DNA from: Pisolithus tinctorius
Taxonomy: Eukaryota > Basidiomycota > Agaricomycetes > Boletales > Pisolithaceae
Length of the DNA stretch: 64,000 bases
Reading direction: 5' to 3'
Assembly: GCA_024663395.1 (NCBI GenBank)
Contig: JANFAH010000003.1
Coordinates: 3,472,001 to 3,536,000 of the forward strand
A program made the position numbers and the translations under genes. The first letter of the stretch is position 1. Every line of letters starts with the position of its first letter. Shown here piece after piece: positions 24,401-35,449 of the stretch. A model generated the notes under the pieces. It made no database searches. It had not been told where the DNA came from and worked only from the letters and a program-made list of their open reading frames with translations.

Positions 24401-26376
24401 CCTTCCCAAATTTGCGCGATACAAAGCGCACTCCACTGCCGGAGCAAAAAATCGTTCTCCTTCAACTTTTCAAAACAGCTGTCGAAGACCCGCTCGCGCC
24501 AGCACGCCATTTGACCGTGATAGAAATCCCGGGAAACCGTGGCGAGAATGAAGGCACACATAGCCTTATGCTCAGAGCTATTAGGGAGGGAATGCTGAGG
24601 CTGATCGTCCGTTAGTCCGAGTACGTTCGCAAAGTATTTGAAACCTCCGGTGTTATGTAGATCAACCTGCACGCTAGGGTCGACAGCCATAATGCGGGCC
24701 CAGATGAAAATGAGCACCGGGCGTAGGTCCTGGCCCGCTGCCTGAAGCAGTTTGGATATATATGGGAAAATGCCTATGGTGAGGACAAGATTGACGGCCC
24801 ACGGACCGAGGTCGACAAATTGCGAGAGTAGAATGAGCGCGCGAAGGCGATGGGGTTGTGACAGAAGAACCTGAAGCACGATAGGAAGCTGGTCTGGAGG
24901 CTTGCGTGGGACAAGTTCATCTGAATGTTGAGTATTAAGTCCTCTCCCGCCAGCATGTCCGTCAGCCACCAGGCCGTCTTCAAACCCAGGACCCCCGTTC
25001 GGGACTGGGAGGGATAGTGGCCCACGCTTCGTGAGAGCTGATCCACCACGAGATATCCAGACTTCGAAAGCCGTCAGCTGGTCGGCGAAGAATCGGCTGG
25101 GAACGTACTGGTAGGGCTTCTCGCCCTGAGGACCAGTGGTATTACCCCGGGGGCCCTGCTGGCCAATGCGACCTGTGCGTGCAACTGCAGGCCCTAGGCT
25201 CGGCGTCGCGTTTCCTGCAGAAGGCACCTTGGAAAGTAGATCGGGAAGCTGTCTGAGACATGTATCAACGGCGAGATCCCATGCTGACCATAGTGGATGG
25301 GTGTTGGTTGGAGGTAATGGTGGATACGTGTGAGGTGTGCAATGGTAGTTTTTCATGATACGTTCAGCGAGGAGAAAATTGCGGAATAGCGAGGCAATGA
25401 GGAGGTCGGAGCGATACAGTCGTGTGAAGATATCCCGAGGGAATGTTGTCCACGCAATTGTATCTGTTATCGCCGTGAAAATCCAATTAAGCTCGCCCAG
25501 CGGGGTACGACGGTCTTTCAGATCTCCTGGCAATTGCATCACCATGTCTGGAGTGGTATTGTTGGGTAGGTGATGTGTCATGATGAAGTAGCGTAATGCG
25601 ATGTCGATTGGGGACGTTAAACACGATGTGAAAATATCTGCGGGTAGCTCCGGGCAGGAAGGAAGCTGCTCATGTGCGAGACAAGCTGCAAGCTGCAAGG
25701 AGTGCATGTAGGGCTGCATGCCGTCAGGATAACCTCCCCGGGTATTGAAGACTTCTTGGTCCCGGCGTTCCGCAAAAATGTTGAAATTGGTCAGCAGGTT
25801 ACCGGCGGCTGAGCAGTCCCAAATGTATACACCTGGCGATCCGAGCCAGCCCTGTAGCTCCATGAGGGAAACAGGGATATATTGCGTGTAATTGCGGTTG
25901 AAACACCACAATTCACCGCTAGGTGTTGGCTTTGGCACGCCGTGGCCGTTATAGTAGAAGCAGACTGTGTCATCTTTGGCTTGTTTGCGAAGAGTCACAC
26001 AAAATCTGCGAAGGTCTTCATAGGATGGATCAAGAATGGGCTTGTATGGAATTTTGAGGCTGAGGCCCTCGAACTGGTGTTGGAGGTTGGTACCGATGGC
26101 TTCTAGGGCTTTGTGGGAGGGCAAAGTATGTGGATCTACCCAACACTCGAGAACAGCACAGGGGCTAGTCTTGATGACATCCGGTGGATCCACGTCTATA
26201 TTCAAACATAAGACGAGAGCAGCGTTCGCCGTCTTTAACTTTGAAGGAGCAGAGCCCCGCCAAGGAAAGATCTTGGATGAGTACGCCGAGTGCGGAGAGG
26301 GGTTGCCGCAGGTGAGATGGCGTTTGGCGGACCAGTAAGGAATCCAGCCACGTTTCGATATAGTATCTGACCCCAC
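21491..26376 (-). CDS. RAPTOR / Kog1, TORC1 subunit
   Basis: Substrate-recruiting scaffold of TOR complex 1, at the vacuole. A single exon from 26376 to about 23060 holds the caspase-like RNC domain (LVLCLNIDVDPPDVIKTSPC, CFYYNGHGVPKPT, YIWDCSAAGNL) and the HEAT-like middle part (LLSQPHRLRALILLSQFVDL, WAVNLVLTIGIFPYI). A long Ser/Pro-rich linker follows, then FFDWCCEYFKEPQMR. Further exons give DEPGSVQYNYQVWRQQRNEQ and the C-terminal WD40 propeller (LHSYDPHLVVAND, NPRGTSITSLHIIN, RLWDVRGPE, SFAFHPLEMMYAVG). A last short exon (21491–21519) restores DGTVKLMGSKLS before the TAA. The true start is uncertain: no ATG precedes the conserved block in its exon. A tiny upstream exon near 26440–26450 (MHN) is possible but would need a 34 nt intron. 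Length is about 1,500 residues, normal for the family. Confidence 0.93.
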
Positions 26377-26734
26377 CTCGGAGGTCTGTCTATCCCTTAA
26401 ACCTTGAGCCTGGTAAGTCTTCTAGCAGTGTATGCAAGCGCAGTAACACCTACATTGTGCATTTCGACCGTGCTGCATCTGGGCGTTTGCCAGTTGACCG
26501 GTGCTGGTGCAAACGGACGACGATGCCTGCAGTGTTGCTGTGATTCCACTGCAGGGATGTGATGCCAGAGGCAACGCGTCGATCTGACGTGACGCCGGTG
26601 TGACAAGGATGTGACAGATTGCTCGTCACGTCACGATACTATAGGGTGGCGGTAACTACTAACTAGTGAATACTACATACTGACATTAGGCTTTCCGTCA
26701 ATATAATAGCAACGAGGACGAACGCCTTTTGGGA
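26377..26734. promoter_or_regulatory. Divergent promoter region of RAPTOR and dynactin
   Basis: About 350 bp between the two large divergent genes. It must hold both promoters and probably the first small exon of RAPTOR. GTGACG repeats (GTGACG, GTCACGTCACG near 26590–26632) are visible and could be CRE/ATF-like sites, which is inference. Confidence 0.4.
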
Positions 26735-29700
26735 ATGTCCTCGATAGACCCACCTATAGGTGCTCTCGTCGAGATATCAAACGGCCGGGGAATCGTCCGT
26801 TTCTGCGGAACGACATCCTTCGCACCAGGCAAATGGGTTGGGATCGAGCTGTACGAGCCGAAGGGGAAGAATGACGGCTCTATCAACGGGATCGCATACT
26901 TCTCATGCAGACCGCTGTGTGGCGTGTTCATACGTCCAAGCCAGGTAAAAGTCATCTCTGCTGAACCCGAGCAACCCTCCGTGAGCGTGAGTGCATGTCT
27001 GGTACTACGTTCTTGCATTCCTAGGCCACATATCCTTTCCAGCGACCTCATCCAGGCGTCGCGCGATCCGGGTCTGGTCATCAGCGTACGCCAAGCACGG
27101 GTGTGTCTCGCGCTGCGTCCCTCCGTTCGGCCGGTGCATCGTCGTCATCGCGTTCGTCAAGTCCAGTGAAGCCCCCGGCTTCGTTGATGCCCCTTCTTCC
27201 ATCCGGAACAGCCAGTCCACGCATCTCTCGCCTGGCACCACCATCGTCACCCGTGAAACGCATCTCTTCGCTCGCTCTTCAACCGCGCAAGTCTTTCCCT
27301 CGCACATCCTCTGGAGACAGCAGCGGTCCTCTTAGTCCTGCACTTCAAACCCCACGTAGCAACCGGTTACCAGTACAAGACACAACTATTGTGACGTCCC
27401 AACGAGCTACCTCCCCACTGTCTCTCCCTCCTCAAACCGGGTCACCAACTAGATCTGAACCTGCCGAACCTCAACTACCACCCGAACCTGTAGCAGTACC
27501 ACATATTTCTCCACAGGTTTCATCTCTTCCTTCCCTAACAAGCGGATCAGTTTCATCCCCTATTGTAACTTCCCCGAGTGGTGGACCCCTCCAAGCACCC
27601 ACCATACCGGTATCGAGGGAACCATCATCGCAGAGCGTTGCGGTATGTATGCTTCCTTTTCCATGGCTAGTAGATTTATGTACCGAAACAGCGCAGTGTC
27701 GATGATACAGAGCTTCAAGAGCTCCGTGCAAAGACGCGTGTTTTGGAAGCGAGGCGCGCGGATGACGCGCGACACATTCGCGAACTTGAGACTCGTCTCT
27801 CAGAGGCCGAGTCTTTCGTCGCTATCAGACCTAAACTACAAGCGAAGCTCAACCAACTCCAAACTGAGCTCATCGCAACGCGCCGCGAGCTTTCAGACGC
27901 GCAACAACTAGCGCAGCTTTCCGATAACCGGGGCATAGACGCACACGAGCAATTGGAAATGGCGATGTTGGATAAGGAAGTGGCTGAGGAGAAGGCGGAA
28001 CTTGCACAGGCAGAACTGGAGGAGACGAAGGAACGACTCGCCCGCATGGAAGTAGAGTTGCAGGTCCTGAAAGAGGGCGGCGGTAAGTGAACTTCCTGTC
28101 TGCGTTCACTTTGTCAAGATTTGATGTGTGCAGCTGCCGGGGATGATGGAGATCCGAACGTCAAGACCTCTTTAGCTTACATTCAACTGGAGAAGCATAA
28201 TGAGCGCCTCAAGGAGGCACTCATCCGGTGTGTACTGCCTCTACTCGAAGTTGCAGTATCTTAAATCGTCGTTTCTATCCAGTTTGCGTGATATGTCTCA
28301 AGAAACAGAGCAAGAGCAGCGCCATCATATCGCCGAACTAGAGAGAGACATTGCTGGGATTGATGAACTTCAAGGTTCTTACCTCGCCAGCATTCCTCAC
28401 CGCTCGATTTTTGACACAGCATTAATAGAACAACATGAATCTACGTTAATCAAGCTATCAAATGCCGAAACACAGATTGAAGATTTGAAATCACAGCTCG
28501 ATGTTGCACTCGGAGCAGAAGATATGGTGCTTCATCTCACTGAGCGGACCATCCAGTACACCGAGGTAAGCAGTTCGAACATTTATCCAACTTGTATTTC
28601 TCTAATCCAGAGTAGAAAATTGAGGAGATGCGTATCACTATCGAAGACCTTGAGGCCCTCAAGGAACTTAACGATGAACTCGAAGAGAACCATGTTGAAG
28701 CTGAGAAGGTTTTGCAAGCAGAAATCGGTTTGAAACGGTCGTATTATTCAGCAAAAATCCTCTAATCCAGTATTCTGTCGCACAGATTCCAAGGATGGGC
28801 AGATCCGAGAACAACTCCAGAAAATCTCAACACTCGAGGATGCTTGTCAGGATCTCGACAACACCATTGGCCAATTCCGCGAGCTTGTCCTTCAGCTGCA
28901 GAGGTATAGTTCATTCACCTGTGCACTTCCAAAATTCCTAAATGTCTTCGCAGTGAACTTGATACGTTAAGGACGCAAACTCAAAACGCACAACACGAAT
29001 CCGCTGCTGCCGCTTCTCAGACCGCTGCGATGATGTCCCTTAACTTGAAACTACAGTCGTCCGCAGCCAAGAACCAAGCCAAGACAGTCGAGCTTGAGAT
29101 TCGCAAGCTCGAGACACGAGAAACACGGGAACTCCTGACTATCATACAGGTGTGTTCCTTATGTTCTTCGCACAGGTTCGGTAATAAAGAATGTGCCAAA
29201 ATAGCCGTACTTGCCGCAAGTGTACATGGAGAATGACAGTGATGCCACAAGTTGTTACCTCTTCTTCCAGCGCTTAGGGTGGAAGATAGATATCATCAAC
29301 AACATCGTTGGGCAAGCACATGGGTTACCAGAGTCTCTTAATGGCTCAGTATCAGAGACACTTGTTGGTATCTGTGAGATGCGCGGTCGTGCTGCTTATC
29401 TTTCTACTCTCTGCAAACGCTTCGCTGCTGTGCTTCGACGATGCGATCCAGCGTCATTCTTGAATGCTGGCAGGATCTATCCTGAAGTCGCCCCTATGGA
29501 GAAGCGCATCGACATGCATGTTGATCTTCTCAGGCGAGACGAATTCCGAGAAATGGAATTCGTCAGTGATGTTCTCAAGTCCGTTTCGTTGTGCCCAAAG
29601 ACATGAAGTGTCACTCACTAGTGAATCATCTAGATTGCAAGGCCAGTTTGACCATCTTGCAGAGACGTATTTCAATGGGTACGATTATGATCTTGGTGAA

Positions 29701-31444
29701 AGGGAACTTGGATATGCGCTGTCGTTTGACTACGATCTTGATGCCGTCGCTGCTTCGATCGGTCTAACCAAAACATCTGTTGCTTCCATCCTACACGACG
29801 AGGGTGAGCTTTTTTTTTTCATTCAGTTTTCGATCTAACTGATCGGGAACAGACGTTCTTCTCGACATGGGAGGATACGATCCGGAGACTGAGCTCTTCG
29901 AACCTTTGCAAAAACTCCTTGATCAGTGCAAGAGCGCCAAGGTTCTTTCCAAGTGGGTGCATCCATTTATACCTAAAGTCGAGCTAATTTACGCCATCCC
30001 TAAATAGAAAGCTCACCAAACGGTTAGAAGATGTGATACAGGATTCGGCAGCTCTCAAGGCACACCTGGTACCGCACCTCAAGTCCCTCAGTAACGCTGT
30101 CCCTGAACTTGTGAACTTCGGTATCTCTGTATGTCATTCGCATACCCCTCTGTTGATAAGGCCTTGACATTGTTCAGCTCGCCCAACAAGTGATACCTCA
30201 CCTCAGCGACGCTCGCAGCGCCAAGTCGTCGTTCCAGCTGACTACTGTATTGTCGTACGCGAAACAGACGGCCATGTCTACTGTTGCGAAGGACATGCGA
30301 CCCGGCACTTCCTGGTGGGAAGCCGTGAGCGAGGCTATTTCTGCTCTGGCGGCGGAATCCAATAAACTATTACCTCTTGCACTTGAATCGGAGAATGTAT
30401 GGAAGAGTACGTTGTTTGTTTCGGTTGTCCCGTTAATGAGTGAGCTAAATCCATTGGTAGTTACTGGCACACCACCTTGGGTGGCACGGATTGAAGAAAT
30501 CCGGGCAAGTACTGCCGTCAACGCCGAAGCTGAGCGCAAGGCCACACAACTGCAGGAAGAAGTCCAAGGCCTTGTTCGCACACTGAAGGCCAGAGATCAG
30601 AACCTTCAGGAAGCAACTGTCAAAATTGAGCTTATGGACCGTCGCATGGAGGCCGTTAAGAAGCAGGCGGATACTATTGTCGAACTTGAGATCGAACTCT
30701 CAAAGGCGAGGAAACAAGAAAGGGCTTACGAGGAAGCGATGGAACAATTACAAGCAGATTTGGACACGTTGGAGCAAGATAACTCCAAGCTGAAGGCAAT
30801 GGCTGCTCCAGAGAAGCAAAGTAGGCGAAAACGGACCAAAGCAAAATACAATACTAATATGAAAATGTTTGACAGCGACTGGTAATCAACCTGCAGAACC
30901 CGACAATGCACCTATCGAAGGCAGCTTTGAGACGTCCCACCTACTTGATCAGGTTGGATGCTCTATGCTGTGCTTTGTATGCCTTTGTCTCATTTTTGCA
31001 CAGATCGAGGCTCTTCGTGGGACAGTGCGTTTCTTGCGGACAGAGAACTCGTACCTCAAAGGACAAGACCTCCTTAAAGAAATACAGGCATTGCCACCTC
31101 TCCCAGATCCCGTCAGCCGAATTGCCACCCCTCCATTGGATCCCCCAGGTACCTCAGACACTGACGAGTCGGACTATGACATCCCGAGCACACCTCCGAC
31201 GTTACGCTCGTTGGCAACGGAAACGAAGGTGCTCTACCGTGACGTGATCAAGTTTTCTTCTTCCCCTCGCGTAGTGGACCTTTCGGTGCTCCATGCTAAA
31301 CGCGCGGAAGGCGAAGGAAAGGCCGGAAGGGGTTGGTTACGCAAGAAAGACATGCCTGCACATCAAATTCTCGAGCGGAAATTGGAGGCGGAACGCTTGC
31401 GCAAGCGCGTGAAAGGTCTTCTGGATCGCGCGAGCGTGCTTTGA
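26735..31444 (+). CDS. Dynactin large subunit p150Glued (NIP100/DCTN1)
   Basis: Links cytoplasmic dynein to microtubules and cargo. Start is the ATG at 26735. The N-terminal CAP-Gly domain is complete (about residues 5–75): GRGIVRFCGTTSFAPGKWVG, then the tubulin-tail motif GKNDGSINGIAYFSC. A basic Ser/Pro-rich region (27100–27640) follows, as in other p150 proteins. Next come long heptad coiled coils across many short exons (27700–29150), then the dynactin domain with YFNGYDYDLGERELGYALSF, and a second coiled-coil region (30480–30830) and C-terminal tail ending LLDRASVL. The introns are short and numerous, and I did not close every junction. Expected size is about 1,200 residues. It starts divergently from RAPTOR. 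CLIP-170-type proteins are excluded by the dynactin domain. Confidence 0.92.
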
Positions 31445-32835
31445 CGGATAGCCTTTTGAGACTGCTGGTGCTGGATAGTTGTCCTCAAATCGCCTTGTGA
31501 AAGGTACGCACTTTAGGTTAGTTGGTAATTCTCATCATGATCCGGACTGGCCGGCTTGATCAACAATAATGGATAGACAATAGCTCAGAAAATAATATCC
31601 TACACGAGCACCTGTTTTATGTTCGACATTGGGTAGGAAGTAACCCGGTACCCTAGACCCTTTGCCCCCGCTGAAAGGAGCTATAATTCTGCCCGCAGCG
31701 CTACTTCCATCAGCTTCCATCCTAGTCGATCAGTCACGGCCAGAGATAAAAGGCCCCCATCGGTCTCTTGTTCACCAGCACTTGACCATCATGTCTCTGT
31801 CCCCCTTCCTTATCTCCATCACGCTTGATCTTGCTACTCACGAGGCGCTTGACAAACAAGTGACTGATCACGTTCAAGATACGGTCAGCGATGCCGTGAA
31901 ACGCTGAACCTTGAGGTCCTGAGTCACGTTGTTTGCAATTTTTATTCCTCGAGCCATAACAGCCCGTTCTATACTTCAAGCACCCTAGATCATTTACCAT
32001 GGAACGTGCTTACAGTTTCTGACATCTGTTGTATATGACCGTTCCCTTGTCGATTATTCCTGTGAACATCACACTAGATGCCATCAGTAAATTGACAACT
32101 CATCTCAAGAAACTTACATGCCGTGTAGCGAGACAAATGGGTAAACACTATAATACATCTAATTGTACAACAACCGCAGTCATTTCGAAGTCGTGACGGT
32201 GAATCCAACATAGTACAAAGGGGCACTCAAAGGGAGGACGCATCTACCAAATGAGCGAGAGAAGGAAGAGAAACAAATTTCAAAACAAGGTATATCTGCT
32301 ACTGTCTTCCGGGGTCACTTTTCTTTCGCTCTCGGAGCCGGAGGATTCGGGCGGGAGCTGAGAACGGTACAAAGGTTAACACTATTCGGAGGACTGATTG
32401 TGCCCCTCCTCGTACAATCGTCGTGCAGCTTCGCGTTTGAGCTTCCCTTGTTCGGCCCGCGTCCGGAACGGCCGCAAGGGAAGGCACGTTCAGCAAAGCC
32501 TCTCACCAGACGAAGTAAGCCATGCAACACCAACGTCGGCTGTCACCGATCGCCACTCTCTGGCTGCAATGGCGCTCTGCATCACCGGGACTTACTCGGA
32601 CTCGTTGCGCGTTGGGCCGTGCGGAGAGGATTCTCGTGTTCCAGTGTTTGCTTGAAAAGAAGGTGACACTATAGGAAGTGCACATGTCAAATGGCGAAAT
32701 GGCGACTATGAAATACAGCGTACTTCTCTGTTCTGGTATCAGGTCGGCATACTCTTGACATGCTTCTTGAGCGACATTCAGTTACCTAGTGCTTGTTGCT
32801 TGATGGCGTTGGGTATGATCTGCGAAATAAAATTG
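31445..32835. other. Intergenic; one tiny spliced candidate
   Basis: About 1.4 kb without a recognised gene. On the minus strand a two-exon frame (ATG at 32580–32582, stop at 32382–32384) could give a 46-residue basic peptide ending GKLKREAARRLYEEG with a GTGAGA donor. The second half looks like a real helix but I know no family for it. A 38-codon plus-strand frame starting near 31791 is also present and unremarkable. Confidence 0.25.
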
Positions 32836-33646
32836 TCATCCTGACGGGGCCAATTTTGGCGGCCTCAACTGACGACCGTATACACGCTTGCGAATTTCCG
32901 CCGCATCTTGTGGTCGCTTCTTCTTGCGGCGAATGTTCACATCACGGTCATCAGTAACACTGACAGACTCCGCGCGACGGGTGTAGCTGCTATCGGACTG
33001 CAAAGGGGATGGAACGCTTGATGATTGGAATATGAGACTGGAGAGATGTTTGCTCCGTTGGAAATGTTGCTTCTTGGCTGTGTAAGGGGTCTCAGAGATA
33101 GGGGGAGATGTGGAGCTGAAGACGGTCCTGAGAGGGTGTGGACAGGAAATAGGGAGGTGGATCCAACACCTGAGATGCCAGTGAGGTAGCTCTCAGAGGG
33201 GTGGCGGCGGTTGATATTGAAGCGATGAAGAGAGATGGGGAGCTTAAATAATCGCCGGAACCATCCATCGGGTTTAGACACCGATTGGAGAAAGAACGAG
33301 AGGCTTCGACGCCTGATGGAGAGAAAGAGGCACTCGGAGTCACAGAGGACACGGCGACGGGATTAAAACGCGAGGCGGAGCGGCTAGATCATATTGGGGC
33401 GTAATTGGGCCGCTGAGATATGCTGTTGTTGTCCTGGATATTGAGGTTGTCGAAGGATGCGGACAGTTGAGAGTGAGAGACGGGGTAGTTCAATGAGAAG
33501 ATAGGATCCCCGTCGCTGTCCCTAGGGGAGCTGAGGTCGTAGTTGGAGTGATCAGGGTGCATGGAAATATTGATGATGAGGGGGTAGGAGAGCGGTGCAT
33601 TACATAGCAGGCTCCTTCGAGTGGTATTAGTAGCGACAGTAATCAT
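32836..33646 (-). CDS. Small basic protein, family not recognised
   Basis: A four-exon model closes in frame to 165 residues: 33604–33646, 33353–33422, 33170–33312 and 32836–33077. Joined segments read YLSGPITPQYDLAAPPR, then RRSLSFFLQSVSKPDGWF, then the hydrophobic/basic FRRLFKLPISLHRFNINRR. The C-terminus is strongly basic (RRKKKRPQDAAEIRKRVYG, then RQLRPPKLAPSG). Introns 2 and 3 (40 and 92 nt) have good acceptors. Intron 1 (181 nt) is long for this window and is the weak point. A competing first exon starting at 33562 reads MHPDHSNYDLSSPRD but runs into a TGA at 33389. The basic tail could be a nuclear localisation signal, but no function can be assigned. Confidence 0.4.
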
Positions 33647-34058
33647 CAGGACGGCTGCAATGGCCAGATATCTTTCAAACCTTGTTATATATCAACGACT
33701 GAACGATCAGAATCCAATCGTTGGAAGGCAGGACTTCCACAGGGAATGTGAGCCCCGCGAACAAAGACCTTTGGTCCGATTGGTTAATTCACTACATTAC
33801 TGGGTTGCTTATATTGAATATGATCCTGGCTGGATTTCAGAACGCACTTGATCAATTGAAGTCAGAAGACCATCAAAGATTTGCTAGGTGAGCTGCGTAG
33901 TAGAGCGACACGGCACCGTCTGGCTCGACCCGCGTACGCGTCGACATGTATCGATGATCATCTTACTAGCATCTGTGAATAAGAGAGGCTGTAGTACGTG
34001 CGAGGCACCCACCTGATCCCGGCTGCCCTCGCGATGTAATCCATGTAGAAGATACCAC
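33647..34058. other. Intergenic, nothing recognised
   Basis: About 410 bp upstream of the small basic-protein gene and downstream of the GON7-like gene. No coding pattern was seen. Confidence 0.4.
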
Positions 34059-34388
34059 TCACGCTTCCCCCTCGTCTTCATCCTCCTCGCCCTCTTCCTC
34101 TTCCTTTGCCGCCTTGAACTTCCTCTCCTTCCCAGCCTCCTTATTGCCCACTGCGTCCCTCCACGCGGTAAGCTCTTCCCCGAGTTTTAGCCGTGTAGCA
34201 GCGATCGCAGTGCGTAGTCCAGCATAGTATTCCCGCACGTCCGCAGGGTCCAGGTCCGATGCACTGGAAGAAGAGCTATCACCGAGTGGAAACGTATGAG
34301 TGACGGTAGGCGTCAGCGAAGGTGGATGCTCTGTTTCTGCGGGCAACTGAAGAGTATACGATGCTGTCACTGTCGGCTTCACCGTCAT
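34059..34388 (-). CDS. GON7-like EKC/KEOPS complex subunit (candidate)
   Basis: Short single-exon frame of 109 residues from the ATG at 34386–34388 (MTVKPTVTASYTLQL). After a Ser/Asp-rich stretch comes a helix, REYYAGLRTAIAATRLKLGE, continuing ELTAWRDAVGNKEAGKERKF, and a strongly acidic tail. This order and size resemble fungal Gon7, the small subunit of the complex that makes t6A on tRNAs: a variable N-terminus, one conserved helix pair with LRT…LT, and an acidic end. The family is weakly conserved, so the call rests on pattern only. The frame stays open upstream to about 34500 without a better start. Alternative: an unrelated small acidic protein. Confidence 0.45.
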   Translation of the reverse strand: MTVKPTVTASYTLQLPAETEHPPSLTPTVTHTFPLGDSSSSSASDLDPADVREYYAGLRTAIAATRLKLGEELTAWRDAVGNKEAGKERKFKAAKEEEEGEEDEDEGEA

Positions 34389-34821
34389 CTCTACTTGCGA
34401 CTGACTTAAACAATTCAAGATGATCTTATCAGGGGTTACCAGCACCGCCACCATCACGGAGTCCGTCAGTACCATCTGAAGCCAAAGGTTTATAGTCCTC
34501 ATTATTTAGCTGGAATGGCCGTAGACTGAGTACAGAGTCGAAGCGCCATTTCCAAGGCGCACTGTCACTCATCGGATGTACACTCCAGGTATCTCCTCAC
34601 ACAAACCAAATGTACAGTGCAAACTTCCATTGCCGTGCAAATAACTCACTTGGTGCACCCAGTATAAGAGTAAGTTGAGCGTGTTCCGCAAGTTCGTGGG
34701 CTACTATGCAAGCATGCAACCACGGCAAGTCCTGAGTATACACTGATGTGCGAGTGGGTCAGCACCCGCCAAGTAATCTCCGCCGAGCAGACACGAACAA
34801 TATGTCCAGGATGACGAGTTC
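34389..34821. other. Intergenic, nothing recognised
   Basis: About 430 bp between the GON7-like and COX6 genes, both on the minus strand. It would contain the GON7-like promoter and the COX6 3' untranslated region. Confidence 0.4.
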
Positions 34822-35297
34822 TCATGAAGAGTAAAGCTCCTCTTTTGTGTCTATGCCTGTGCAGCATCGTTTGAGCAAAGCAAAAGGTACGAAAGACCAG
34901 ATCTACGACACGCACCTAACTCCTCTCTAACAGATTTCAGCTCGTCCAGGTATGCCTGGTACTGCTGTTTGTTTTCCACCTTCTCCTTGACACCTTCGAA
35001 TATACGAACTGCAGTAGCATAGTCATTCACCCGCCGTGCTGCACGGAGAGCAGCCTCGATAACACCGGGTGAAGGAACAAGATCATATGCAAAGCAGTTG
35101 TTCAGACCGCGCTGAACCTCGAAGAGATCTTGTGCTCCCTCGAAAAATGCAACATAACGTTGGGAGAAAGCTTCAAAGCTCTCCTGGCCGTGAGCGTCTG
35201 AAGAAGCGTAGCGAACGGCGGAAAGGGACGGTGCTGCAACACGACGAACAGCAGCAGGACGTGCACGGAGGACGGCCGAGAGGATACGCGAGTTCAT
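34822..35297 (-). CDS. COX6: Cytochrome c oxidase subunit 6 (COX5A/Va type)
   Basis: Nuclear-encoded subunit of respiratory complex IV. From the ATG at 35295–35297 the protein starts MNSRILSAVLRARPAAVRRV, an Arg/Ala-rich mitochondrial presequence. The mature part follows: SFEAFSQRYVAFFEGAQDLF, EVQRGLNNCFAYDLVPSPGV, IEAALRAARRVNDYATAVRI and FEGVKEKVENKQQYQAYLDE, the helical repeat fold of subunit Va. One intron (donor GTGCGT) joins EELG to a short last exon encoding IDTKEELYSS and TGA at 34822, the family's usual C-terminus. About 135 residues, normal. It is transcribed divergently from adenosine kinase copy 1 with only 152 bp between the start codons. Confidence 0.93.
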
Positions 35298-35449
35298 CGC
35301 AGTCGAGGACAACGAAAATGACGGTTCGGCGCAAAAACACACTTTAGCCGGAATTTACCGGGAGCTAGTTGGATAAGTCAAAAATATTTATTTATTTATG
35401 AAACTGATCAAGAGCACACACACGCCCTCTTCGCTTCATCTCACCCACC
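35298..35449. promoter_or_regulatory. Compact divergent promoter of COX6 and adenosine kinase 1
   Basis: The 152 bp between two start codons must drive a respiratory gene and a purine-salvage gene in opposite directions. An AT-rich core (ATATTTATTTATTTATG near 35384–35400) lies in the middle; no canonical TATAAA is present. Confidence 0.5.

Noticed and set aside
33389..33562. Apparent in-frame stop (TGA at 33389) in a Ser-rich gene, as a pseudogene
   Set aside because: A different four-exon model reads through the region in another frame without a stop, so the stop need not be inside coding sequence.
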